NCBI GenBank assembly: GCA_009760855.2
Contig: WPIO01000003.1
Span: 14,120,001-14,184,000, forward strand
Length of the DNA stretch: 64,000 bases
Source: Cristatella mucedo
Lineage: Eukaryota; Bryozoa; Phylactolaemata; Cristatellidae
Direction: 5' to 3'
The notes below the pieces were generated by a model, which had not been told where the DNA came from, ran no database searches, and worked only from the letters and a program-made list of their open reading frames with translations. Numbering within the stretch: position 1 is the first letter of the stretch; each line of letters begins with the position of its first letter. Positions 14,731-26,700 of the stretch are shown piece after piece. The position numbers and the translations under genes were made by a program.

Positions 14731-17700
14731 TTCTTTGTCTCTGTGTATCTCTCTCTCTGTCTTTCTGTCTCTATCTTTCTGCCTCTCTGTCTGTCCATCT
14801 GTCTGTCTCTCTCCCTCTCTGACTGTTACACCTCTCGGTTTTTTAGTTATGCTGACAAGCTCAGGGAGCCAGAGAAGCTTTTGTTGACTTGTAAGCCTTT
14901 TTTCAACTCCACTTATTATATTTGCACTTGTTTGTCTGCTTCACTTGCTCAAATTCGTAGCCATAGGCTTATGACAACCATCAGTTTCATAGATGTTACG
15001 TCTATCTGATCGAAAATTTTGGAAAATTGCCACTTAGGAGTAGATGGTAAGATTGTTGGCCGGTATTCCTGGTTTACAGGTTGGAACTTTTTTTATTCTT
15101 GTCGGCTGCAGGCTTGGATCCAAGGGTAGGTCAGGAGCACATTGTACTAGAGCTATGCTTTGTAAATCTCTTTGGGATGTAAGCATGGCCAATTACACAG
15201 ACCACCAGGCTTCCTAAGCAGCATCATAAAAAAATACTAGCTGATTTAACAGCCTCTTTTTGTATAGCAACAGAAGAGCCTTTACGGCTATCACCACCGC
15301 TTGCAGTGGCGATAAAGGATCGCCCACCGCAGGATTCGAACCCACGACCTCGGGGCCGAGGTCATGAAAAGCAACCGCCTTACCTAGTGAACCATTACAG
15401 ATCATGTAGTTGTACACGGTGACCCTTCTGTATGTCCTAACAATTGTTTCTGTATGAGTATTGCTATGTAAGCAATGGTTCAACTTATTTCATTTTAGTG
15501 AAATAAATTGTGTATATGTTACTGAGATCTGACCCACAACTGCTTCTGTGGCCGATTGCAATGCCATACCTTGAGAGAGTGTACGCATGATTTATAGATT
15601 TCGGTGTTTTCTTTTAGCACTTTTGTCGCCACAGAAGGCAGGTAGTGAGCAGGCTTCCAAGCAGCGAGTGACCAGTCAGCCACCCAAGCTACTGCTGAAG
15701 TTGAGTGATTTGGTAAGGCTCAATAGATCGGCTATTTTTTAGTGCTTAAAGCAGTATGTCAATAATAAGCAAAAGATTCAGCAGTAGTTGTTCATTTTAT
15801 TCATGTTATGTGAAATAGCAAAGGTTATTTGATTATTTGCCGAGGCATTCTGAGCTAGACAGTCAAGTCTCCCCTGCGAATCATCCTCCCTTCAGAGCAC
15901 CCTGCTTATTTCCATTGAACCACTATCCAAACAGCCTCACAATCAAACAGCATCCGAGAAGATTAGAAGCTTAGATATAGATTGTAGTAATCGCAACTAT
16001 CTTAAGGATTGCTTGCACATTTAATGAATATGATACATTTACAAGCATTATTCTGTGACTATATTATGAGCATTATTCTTATTATGCAGTGCATTTGAAT
16101 AGGTCTATAAGATCTTCTTTTGATCCGAATGGCACTTATACAGTGTCATAACGTTAGAGTCCTTTCGAAGGCAATTCTTTGTAGCCCACTGCAGACGGGA
16201 ATGATAGACGTTATAGCTCATCTGCTTGCGATATAAATGGAGCTGTTAAAAGAGCTAAAATTTACTTTACTTTCTCTGTGTTAGGTGATATGGTTTGTTG
16301 GCTTCTGCATCTGGACCAAAAACTACTTATGCTATGACGAGTGCTATAGAAAACTCTACAGCCTAACACCTGCATAATGCTTGTAGCTTTTTGAAGTAAC
16401 AGCCGGAGATTTGTACATTACATTACATCCCGCCGAATTAGTGGTTAGCATCTTGAATTGTCAACACCGAGGTCCAGGCATCGAATCCTGCTTGGAAGTG
16501 GTGGCAGTTTGATTTTTCAATGCAGTTGATACCTTCGTCTGTGAATAAGGCCATTGCAATTATTTTCTATTCTTTATTTAGCCTGCCAGCATATCCCCTG
16601 AGTATAGCAGTCCTTACTAGATTGATTTATGCCTGTCAGTTTTTTCAATAATGGGCGACTGGCAGTGAGAAATGAAGGTACCTTTAGTATTTATCTACGG
16701 TTCCTGCTTGGTTTTTGGAAGTGCTGAGCTAATTTTCACTATTTTTATAAACGCTATTAGCAGTCGATTTGCGAATGACTGACTTTATCCCATCGTCATC
16801 TTTTTTTTTAAGGTTGCTAAAGATGGTGATAAACACGTAAAACTTATTGCCAAGGTAGAAGGAACAGCACCAATCACAGCAGCATGGAGCCGAAACGGCA
16901 TTGACATAAAGCCTTCCGACGATTTTAACACGACATTTGATGGCAGTGTTGCAACGTGAGTTGGATTTCCTTAATTCTGTCATCAATGCATATGTGTGCT
17001 TGCATGTATGTATCTTTGTAGTTCTTTGGCCAAATGTACTAGTATGTTCTGCATTCAGTGCTTGTACATTTAGGGATTGCATGGTCAGGCTGCATTATGG
17101 CAATCAGCTTGATTTTAATGAGTTCAGTGGTAGTGTCGATTAATACAAAGAATTGACTTATAAGAAAACTGATTAGGATGATTTAGCCTCACATTATGTT
17201 TTCTGATCTAAGGATTTCATTTTATTTACATCTCACGTGTTTTTCAGGGTTATGCTGTACGTTCTGCTAGTGACCTAGGGGCTATAATAGGAAAGCAAAC
17301 AAATACATATGCATATATATCACGTGTACTTGCTTATACCCGTGAACAAATAACAGGAAATTTTGTAAGTTGCATGATAATGCAAGCCTGGGCCTGAGTG
17401 TCCGTCTGCCTAGTGGTAAACCCAGAGTAAGTAGCTGGTGAGCCCGGCCTAAGGACTCCTTACCACTAACTTGGTCGTGAAGTGCTCGAATCTTATCTTC
17501 AGACTCTTTCTTTGGAGACCGTGCATTTAGTTGGTATGGTCCCAAAGCGTATAACTCACTTCCGACTGACGTCACGACACCGTCACGACATGACGACATT
17601 TAAAAAGAAGCTTACAATACACCTGTTAATTAATGCATTTATTGGTTCCTTGTGATTTGCCCTTTGTGTGCTTATTCGTGCTGACTCAGTGTGTGCTGCT

Positions 17701-20700
17701 ACTAACCATATCTATAGATTTACCTTTAGATGTTTGTCACATCTAGCAATGTTTTGCTTGATGACATGTTGCGAATGTTATCACTAATCATTTGGTCATG
17801 CTTTCTTTACAGCATCTGTAAAGTGCCTAGAAAGAGATTCAGTTCTGTGACGGCACTATACAAATGTTTTATTATTATTTCTGTTTTTGACCTTGTCGGA
17901 AGTGAGGCGTTTCCCGAGCTGTGACATCACGAAGCTCCCAGGCTACTTCTTCAGTCTCTTCCTGGTGTAGAGTTTATTCTAGGCTATGGTTTTGGCAGTG
18001 TGGCAGTGAATGGCTTCCTTTAAAGCTTATTTTTCTCACTGTTATCTGTAATAGGGATGCTTATATTCTGCTCTCTTTTATCATTTTTGGTCACAATACT
18101 TTGCTATGAAAACTTGCCTGTCCACAATAGTTGGCAGTAGACCACAAGTTTTTTCGAAATTAACCTGAATCCATGAAAAATCACGAACTTTGCTTTGGAA
18201 GGCCTGACTAAGCTGTTGAGCTTGCCCCACTGACTGTTAAGCTTCAAGCTCTTGGTTAATGGGGCGAAATCTATGTAGGATAAAAAAAAATTAAGACATA
18301 TTTCATAATTACATTTTGTAATTTTCTTATAAATAATAATAATGCACTTGATAAAGCACCCTCAGAGAACTCAATCTCTTCCTAGGCGCTTTACATTTGC
18401 TGCAAAGGGAAGCGCGATTGAATCGTGAGTAATATCATGCTTGATAAACAACATGAATAGCATGGTTAGGGGTGACATGCACAGGGTCAGCATGCAAATG
18501 TGGTTAGTGGCAGCATGCACAGTGTCAGCATGCATAAGCACATTAAGGACGATTTGCAGGGACCCCTAAATGCTGTCCTAAATAGGTGGTTTTTTTAAGT
18601 TCTTTTTAAATGTGGTCAGGTCAGGGGATGTTCTGACGCAAGTCGGGAGGGAGTTCCAGGCTTTGGGAGCATGCGAACTAAATGCGCGGTCTCCAAAGGA
18701 TTTGAGGTTTGTACGAGGTAGTGGTAAACTGTTGGATTCCTAAAAGCGGGTGGTACGATGCTTGGCCTGGTGGGGGAGTAGATCAGAGAGATAGGCTAGA
18801 GTCAAAGAATGGAGTGACCTAAAAGTGAGTGACAAAACTTTAAAGTCGATCCATTGCTTGACTGGTAGCCAGTGCAGGTCGGCAAGAAGTGGTGTGATGT
18901 GGCAACTTGAACGTACACGTTAGACAAGCCTAAAGCAAACATAAATATACTTTGTATGAAATTTATTTATCAGTGCCGGGCAGTAAATCAGCATTGAGTT
19001 GTGTCTAAGGAATCTACAGATGTGCTGACCATCTTTAAATTGATATTACCTATGTAATAAGATCCCCACGAAGAGTCATGGGCAGATTCTATTTATGCAT
19101 GTTCATTGTTTACCAAAGGCAGGTGTAAGACCACTTCTGGTCGGTCACATTATGCAGCTTTCAAATATGCCAAGTCCGATGGTCCAACGGGAAGCTGGGA
19201 AAGGCTGAAAGTGCCAATCATCACTTCGGGCTACAGCAAACCGGGTCGTAGTTCTGTGAGCACAAGCTTCTGGAATGCCGTGGCCGTCATGTAATAACCC
19301 TTTTAAATTCATAGTCCTTTGAAGTTTTAGAATTTTAATTTTTAATTGTAACTATAAGAGGGCACATGGAAACTATATATGAAAGCCAGCAAATTATCTC
19401 CTCCTTTAGACACTAATTATTGCTGTTCTGTCATATAAGTAGTATTAAGTAGTAAGTAGTACTAAAGATATCACACTAAAGACTCATCAGTGATTGTGCC
19501 GGACTTACTTACTATCGGACCAACTAACTAGCTAAAAATCCTAACTTATTATTGAAGATGTAAGTTTACATGTATCTACTTACAGTAATCTATTAGCAAT
19601 ACTATTAATACTATATAGACAGCTATTAGCAATTACTCACCATTCAATTGCATTTCCCTTTGCAGCAAATGTAAAGCACCTAGAAAAGAGATTGAGTTCT
19701 CTGAGGGCGTTTTATCAAGTGCATTATTATTATTATTAGCAAGTGGTCCTAATCGTAATGGCAGATGGTGATGGAAATACACACACCCTCCATAATAGAA
19801 CCTGAAACCAAGCCTGATCAAATATATCATATAGCTTATATCAGGTAAGGGTACTTGAGGAATACCAGTTGTTCCACATGTAGCTGAAAAGTAGCTTTGT
19901 AGCAACAATCTAACCCAGTGGTTCTCAATGTTCCTAATGCCGTGACCCCATAATGCAGTTCCTCATGATATGGCTACCCCAACCATAAAATTATTGTTTG
20001 CGAAATGTTGAAATGCATGTTTTCCGAGGGTTTTAGGCGACCCCTGTGACAGGATCGTTCGACCCCCAAAGGGGTCGCGACCCACAGGTTTAGAACCGCT
20101 GATCTAACTTATTTAAAACGTATAATTTTAAATAAGGATCAATTCTAAATTCAGTTTGCATAACACATTGACAATCTTAAAGCCAGTACAGATGCTTCCG
20201 AGAGACATTGGTAAGCGGGTACCCCAGCTAGGCTGCCAGCAGCTCGGTTCCAATGACTCAATCGTGCATCTTGACTAGGAGCAGTTATCGGCATTGAGCC
20301 CCCAGTAGCTTTTTTATGCCCAACCCTTGAATGCTTCCAGCTATCCTTCTAGCTGTGGACCCTCAAGTTCCTCATTTAGTTCATCTTATTTGACTGCTTT
20401 TGAGCTCCTGTATAAACCACTATGATTCAGAAGTTTCTATTTACACTCGATTTTTACCCCTAACCCCTCCTTAGGAATGCCTCCTGTTCATTGATTCGAC
20501 CGCCACGATGCAGAAAACATAGCTGATTAACAGCTTCATTTGTATATCGGCAGTAGAGCTTTAAAAGCTATCGCCACTGCTTGCAGTTGGTAGTAAAGGT
20601 TTGCCCACTGCAGGATTCGAACCCCCCCACATTGGTCGTGGAGAGCAAGCACCTTACCCTGGGCTATCATGTCAGAAGTGACCATTTACGGTGAGACTTG

Positions 20701-23700
20701 AACTTCTAGACTTCAATAGATGAAGAACTCTGGCCACGAGTTTACCTCTGTTGACGAGCACTAATAAACATCAAAAATACAAAATACCTACCGCCTGATT
20801 TATTAGCATGGTGCTGCCTGTGTTCTCTAGCAAGAGCGCCCCAAAACCCATCTCTACCCCACCCCCATAGCATAGCAGAGGCTGACTTCCAAGGTTGCCT
20901 GATGTGCACAGCAGCATAGAACTTTTGGACCAGTTGGCGCAGATACTGCTTGGCTTCAGGAAGCTTCCTCCTGCCAGCTTCCCCTTGTGTAAGGTACGCT
21001 TTTAATTGTACTCGCTTTTCCATGCTAGTTTTTAGGTTATAAGTTGTGCTGCTCATATACCCATCACAGGGGAGGCGCTTGCTCTTCTAGCAATGATTGC
21101 TTCATATGATGGCTTCCTGCATCTCATTTCTTAGTAAGCTTGAAGAGTGCTAAGTACTGGCAATTGTTAGTAGCCATCATGTTACAGTTACATCTACCGT
21201 TCGTGTTGTTGTACTTTCCTTTTTAAAACAGGTTAAAACACTTTCTAAAGGCACGTAGGCCATCGCCGAGTGGCACCTTTCAGTGTGCTCCTGCAGCAGA
21301 CATAAATGGTTTTCCCCAAACCACTTGCAGGCTGGACATTGTTGAAGCATTCCCGGAAGACTCAGGAACATATGCTGTCAGATTTACTAATGCCGTCGGT
21401 AACGTCTCTTCGTCAGCCATGCTTATGGTCGAGGGTAGGTTTACACGTTCAGTGCTTAGTGTCAATATTGCATTCTTTTTTGCAACTGAATGCAGCATTC
21501 TGCATTTGACATTTACATCATCATGATTTTGGCACTATGCTTAGTGAGAATCCTTGGCCTTTATAATTTTTGGTGCAGGGCAGAACTGTCGGAAAGCACG
21601 AACAGAATGCCAGCCAGTCTGTAAACGACATCATGAATTCTGTTTTGAGCTAATATTCCATACCATTCCCCAAATGATAGCGATTTGTATGGGTCTTTGT
21701 AGAGCTACAGTTGAATGGTAAAGACGACATTACAGACTCGGCCATACCTGCTGCCGAGGAGCCTGTGCAAAGGAGTTCAGTTGCATCTCAGCAAACGGCA
21801 CTGGAAACTCGCTCGTCATCAGGTACTAACTGCGTAGCTGTTGCATATTTTTTACCCGTTTTATGATTATATGCCCTGTTTTTACTTATCTGTATAGTCA
21901 GTTTCAATTACGATTTATCAGTAGGGCTGACCGAGGTAGTTTTGGAACAGTTTTAGTTTAATGTAATGTATCTCCGTCTGTAACTCCACAAAGTCATAAA
22001 GACCATGCAGGTGTTATGCAGGAGAGTTTTGTATAGCGCACTCACAGCCTAAACGGCTTTCGGTACGCATTCGGTAGCCAACAGACTTCGTCTCATGCAA
22101 CAAAAGAAAGTGGGAAGCATAGCAGAGTCAGGAGAGCAGTTGAGGTAGTGAGTAGCATAGAAGTAGCAGCTCAGGACTGCTGAAAAGGATGTGCCATAGT
22201 CGGCAGTAGGAGAGTAGTTGTCGTTGCGTAAGAATTGTGGAAGCGAGTTCCACAGTATAGGACCTGCAGAGCTAAAGCTTCTGTCGCCAACTGTCTTTAG
22301 GCGGAGGAATGGGACCGCTAATTTATTGTCCACAGAGGACCTGAGGGCGCGAACAGGCTGAAACTGATGCAGCCGTTCAGCCAGGTACGAAGGAGCCAAA
22401 CCGTGGCGGGCCTTGTGGGTCAGCGTAAGAACTTTGCTCTGTATCCTTTGCTCAACCTGCAACCATCCTAGCTCTTTCAGCAAAGGAGACACGTGCTCAA
22501 ACCGCTGGGACTTGAAGACCAGCCTTGCAGCCATATTCATAGCCCGCTGTAGAGGCATAATAGCTTTCTTTGGCAGCCCAGCCAAAAGGGAATTGCAATA
22601 ATCAAGCCGAGACAGAACTAAAGAGCTAGTTAAATTTTTTACAAGCCACGGTGGGAGACAGCTCCCAATCTCGGATAGGGATCGGATGTGATGGCTAGCT
22701 GTAGAGGCAGTCTTCTGAATGAAGCTTTTGAAATTGAGGCAGCTGTCGAACACGACACCTAAATTTCGAGCACGTGATGAAGGTCGCACAATAGCATCAC
22801 CTATTAGAACAGCAAAGCCTTTTAATCCAGCCATACGCTTAGGGTGTCCTATGAGCAGCAGTTCGGTTTATCATCGTTTAATTTCAGGAAGTTTTCCGAC
22901 ATCCAGGATCGAATGTCGGCAAGGCAAGCATTCAGTTTCTCGGTTGCTGCAGCAGATTCCGACGGTTTGAATGACAAATACAACTGAGTATTGTCAGCAT
23001 AGAAGTGATATCCTATTCCATGTGCCTTAATCACTTTTCCCAGAGGTTGTGTATAAATGGAGAACAGCAAAGAACCGAGTACAGACCCTTGAGGGACTCC
23101 ACAGGTGACCCTTCTCGTGTCTGAGACCTGACCCCCAAACGACATGGATTGAACATGATCAGACAATTATGATTTAAACCATGCCAGTGCTTCGTCTGCT
23201 AGACCGATCGTTGTTCTCAATCGTTCAAGCAGAACTTCCTGATCAATGGTGTCGAAGGCAGCAGACAGATCTAGCAGAGCTAGGGCAGTGACATTCCTAT
23301 CGTCGTTGCCACGTAGAATGTCATTGTTAACACGGAGGAGAGCAGTTTTGGTAGAGTGCTGCCTCTTGAACCCTGATTGAAATGTATCTGACATTCCATT
23401 ATTTTCAATATGTTCAACCAGCTGCTTAGCAACAATTTTTTCAAGAATCTTTGATAAGAACGGAAGAAGGGAAACTGGGCTAAAGTTTGATATGACCTCT
23501 GTGTCTAATCCAGGCTTTTTAAGAATATGTCTAACGGTTGCAGATTTGAAGGACTTGGGGACGACCCCTCTTCCAAAAGAAGCATTAAAAATGTTGGTTA
23601 TGGCAGAGCTAAGTTGGTCTGCTAGTGAAGACCACAGAGATGATGGTATAGGGTCTTCAGGAGACGAGCTCTTTTTGCTAGACCTTATTAAGGCAGCCAC

Positions 23701-26700
23701 ATCACATACAGAAACATCGGAGAACCTTTTAAGGAAGGTCACATGTTGAGGAACGGCGATTGCTTTGGTCGGAGGAGGCTTAATGGAGGCACGAATGTGC
23801 ACAATTTTTTCAGTAAAGAAGGCTGAAAACTTTTCGGCTGAGTCCTTAATATCTGGGGAGTCAGACCTCACAGCATTGGCCAGTAAATGGTTTACTGTCC
23901 TTTAAATCTGTTTAGTGTCCGACTGGCAGGAATTCAGCTTTCTAATGAAAAAAGAAGCCCTGGTTTTTTTAAGCTTTCGGGTGTAAACTCGAAGGAAGTC
24001 TTTAAAATTGACTAGATCTGCCTCAGACCCCGATTTCTTGAAACGACGTTCTAGCCTGCACTTAACCCAGCGCATCTTAAGGAGTTTTTTTGTAAATTGA
24101 AAGGAATCTTTGCGACTTTGAACACGGATAGAGCGAATGGGAGCATGCTTGTCAAGAGCACTCCTGAGTGTCATGTTCATCACATCAGTGAGGGTATCGA
24201 GGCTGCCGGTCGAGTCTGAATGCAGATCATGAAGACCTGCATCACAAACAGATTTCAAATACTTGTCCATATCAATGCTTTGTAAGTTACGTCGTTTGGC
24301 AAATTCGACATTGCCCTGTACGTACGAGGGAGCAGGAACAGTAAACGAGACCGAACAATGATCTGAGGGGGTCAGTGGGGACACCACAAGGTCAGTGGGG
24401 GAGGACATCCTTAGTGATCACGAGATCTAGAATGTGGCCACCGACGTGGGTGCTATGATTAACGTGTTGGGCCAAACCAAAATTCTCCAGACAGTCAAGA
24501 AATGAGCGGACCTGGCTGTTGCTAGGGTTGTCAACGTGAATATTGAAGTCTCCTACAATCAGTAACGGCCTGTCACGCACAAATATTTTAGCGAGGAACT
24601 CTGAAAGCTCCTCTATAAACAAGTTTAGATTGGCTATGTACTTGGCATATGTGATGGTTTTCCCATGACGCTTCCTCAGACCTTGTGCTTTTCCTGAATT
24701 CCGAGTCTCCACTTTGTTGACGACTTTAAAATAATGGTAGAATCCAAGAAATTAATGCATTGACTAGTCATTCATTGTTTTCCTTGTGTAGTTATTGCAG
24801 TAAGTCGTTCCCAAAAAGGCAGTTCGGCTTTTAGCATAACCTATTCGTACGCGTGTTTCATATTGCTGTTTAGCAAGCATGCACAAATATCCATTCCTCT
24901 GTTTATCCATATCCTTCTGTTTCTTTTTTTTTTACTGCTCTGGCACTTTTCTATGATCGCTTACTTTCCTTTCTCTTTATCGTTATTCAGTTGACCTTAC
25001 CGTCTCTCTGTGCACTCTCTAATGATGCTGCCCTCTCATAGTTTATAAGAGCTGGCCTTCGAGATTGCCTCTAGATCTTCACTCAACGGCAATGTGTGCT
25101 CACACTTTCATTCAAGTTAAAGTATTTTTAACAATTTATTTGATTTTGGTTTCCCTATTGTGACGGTTATGGTCTGGCCAACCTCCAGACCGTAACCCTA
25201 GAGGTCGAAGGGCAGTCGAGGCAACTGACCATTTATCGCATCCACTGATGTGCTTTTTGAACACTTGCTATAAGCCTGGGGCTGCGTAACGGCCAATGAT
25301 TGAGAGCATCTGATTAGCTCCATGCCCGGTTTGGTCCGACAGGTCGTTGCAAATAAGGGAAATGCAACATCATGATAACTTAAGAAATTAAGCAGCAAAT
25401 ATGATAATTATGGGAACATGAGTGTTTTTTCTTATGCCAACCAGTGAGCATACTTTTGGTGATAGCAAGGTTTGATTTTTACTCAAAATGCAGGCGAGTA
25501 GGCAGCCATTATAGTGGCCGCTCCAAGCGTCCAAATACTTTCACGTTTGAGTGTAAATGTGTTTACGAATCACCTGGTTTTTACAGTTAACTTTTCTGCT
25601 GCTCTTGCTGGCAGACTCTCATATTGGTCTCCTATTTGGCAATGTGCAAGCCTCTGACCAAAGAACTTGATAACAGCCAAAATTTAGTAGATGGAATCAG
25701 TGTGGCTCGAGATTAACACACAGCTAGCTCATGGAATCTCTGAGTAGCCGCTGGAATTGGTGCTATACAAGAGTAAAACAATGCTCAAGAGATCAGAGTA
25801 ATACTGCTCTTGCTAGCAGGTGTACATATTTCAAAAGGCATTAGGGATTATTACAATACTGTACATAAATTTACTCTTCTATTGCATGTTATTCCGGAAG
25901 TACTGGTCGCTATCTTGATGCGTGAGGGATGGACTTTCTTGCTTTAATTAATGGGAATGTGTATGCAGCAGCCTTCTGCTGTCAATGACAACTAAGACTA
26001 TGGCCATTCATGTAAGCTAAAATTGTTGTCATTACTCCACTCAATGCAGCACCCACTGGTTATATTATCTTGCTATGTGGGTCTGTCTGTTTATACTATC
26101 TCAGATTTCTCTTTGTTTTTGTCTTTCGGCATGTCAGTTGCAAGAATACTTCGAAAAGTTAAGTTAGCATGTTAGTTCGGCATGTCAGTTACAAGAATAC
26201 TTCGAAAAGTTAAGTTAGCATGTTAGTTCGGCATGTCAGTTACAAGAATACTTCCGAAGTTTTCTTATTTCACGTAAGCCTTAAGCACTATTCGTAAAAC
26301 ACCCCCAGTTCATTTAGGATGTTTATTAATTTTCTTGCAGCATATTGTTTTGGTTTTAGCCTATTAGTAAAGTGCTCATACTTTACTACCCATGTCGTGG
26401 GTCTGAGTCCAGCAGCAGACAACTCTTTATTGCCTATGGCAGGCAAGCTGGAGCTATAGCTGCTATGGCTCTTCTGCCCACTATGTAAATGAGACTACTT
26501 AATCGGCTAACCTTTATTTGTTTTGTTTTTACTGATATCTAACGGCTGTCTGTTCCATGTCTGTTGTTCTTTTTACTAAACTATTCTTAGCTATAAGTTA
26601 TGTCTATGGATGGCCAAGCTAGATGTCACCAAAATCTCATCATCAATATGTGTGTGTTTCCTATTCTTTAATTCACCTAATGGTTTCAGGATGAAAAATT

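Larger units (their letters stand above)
12568..15617 (+). other. Intron 5 (3.0 kb)
   Basis: It contains the GC-rich GGCCTAGGC-type repeat block at 13250-13395, a CT microsatellite at 14669-14822 and a reverse-strand SINE at 15232-15396. I recognise nothing else. Confidence 0.65.
15713..16812 (+). other. Intron 6 (1.1 kb)
   Basis: It contains a SINE tail fragment near 16180-16280 and a family A LINE 3' end at 16287-16428. After these comes a short tRNA-like stretch at 16437-16500 with TTAGTGGTTAGCA and GGCATCGAATCC, probably another SINE head. Confidence 0.6.
16956..21330 (+). other. Intron 7 (4.4 kb)
   Basis: It contains family B LINE pieces at 17490-17882 (+), 18333-18925 (-) and 19628-19738 (+), a hAT MITE at 19916-20101 and a reverse-strand SINE at 20521-20675. 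Repeat-pair member 17935-18095 lies here too. Open frames at 19106-19294 and 20742-21056 (-) look accidental. Confidence 0.7.
21958..24716 (-). mobile_element. LINE family A (L2/CR1-like), 5'-truncated, inactive
   Basis: Read on the minus strand it carries the end of an AP-type endonuclease (RPLLIVGDFNIHVDNPSNSQ at about 24561-24502, then ILDLVITKD), and a reverse transcriptase with LLDLSAAFDTIDQ, TCGVPQGSVLGSLLFS and YADNTQL. After these comes the C-terminal region found in all other A copies (LAGLPKKA, LVFKSQRFEHVSPLLKELGW, LTLTHKARHGLAPSYLAERL). It ends in an ACATT-type repeat tail at 21958-21980. In-frame stops near 23904 and 23169, frameshifts near 24400 and 22840, and Asn for the second catalytic Asp (YADN) show that it is dead. 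The 5' half of the endonuclease and any ORF1 are missing. It is the longest copy here. Confidence 0.9.

Noticed and set aside
14568-14822. Open frame of Ser-Leu repeats and its Arg-Glu antisense
   Set aside because: Product of the CT microsatellite.
15232-15396. Possible tRNA gene (perfect B-box ggttcgaatcc on the minus strand)
   Set aside because: No closing acceptor stem or full cloverleaf, and the same sequence recurs many times with a long non-tRNA body, so it is a SINE.
19106-19294. 62-residue open frame that looks globular
   Set aside because: Does not fit the Ig split between exons 7 and 8, which already join to a complete domain in matching phase.
20742-21056. 104-residue minus-strand open frame with Met start
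   Set aside because: No recognisable domain, no upstream signal, and it lies in a repeat-rich intron. It could be an unknown fragment but I cannot support a gene.
22049-24712. Minus-strand host gene in intron 9
   Set aside because: The motifs are endonuclease and reverse transcriptase of a LINE with tail and many breaks, not a host gene.
26127-26262. Possible CRISPR-like array
   Set aside because: Head-to-tail units without spacers, in an animal genome; it is a plain tandem repeat.
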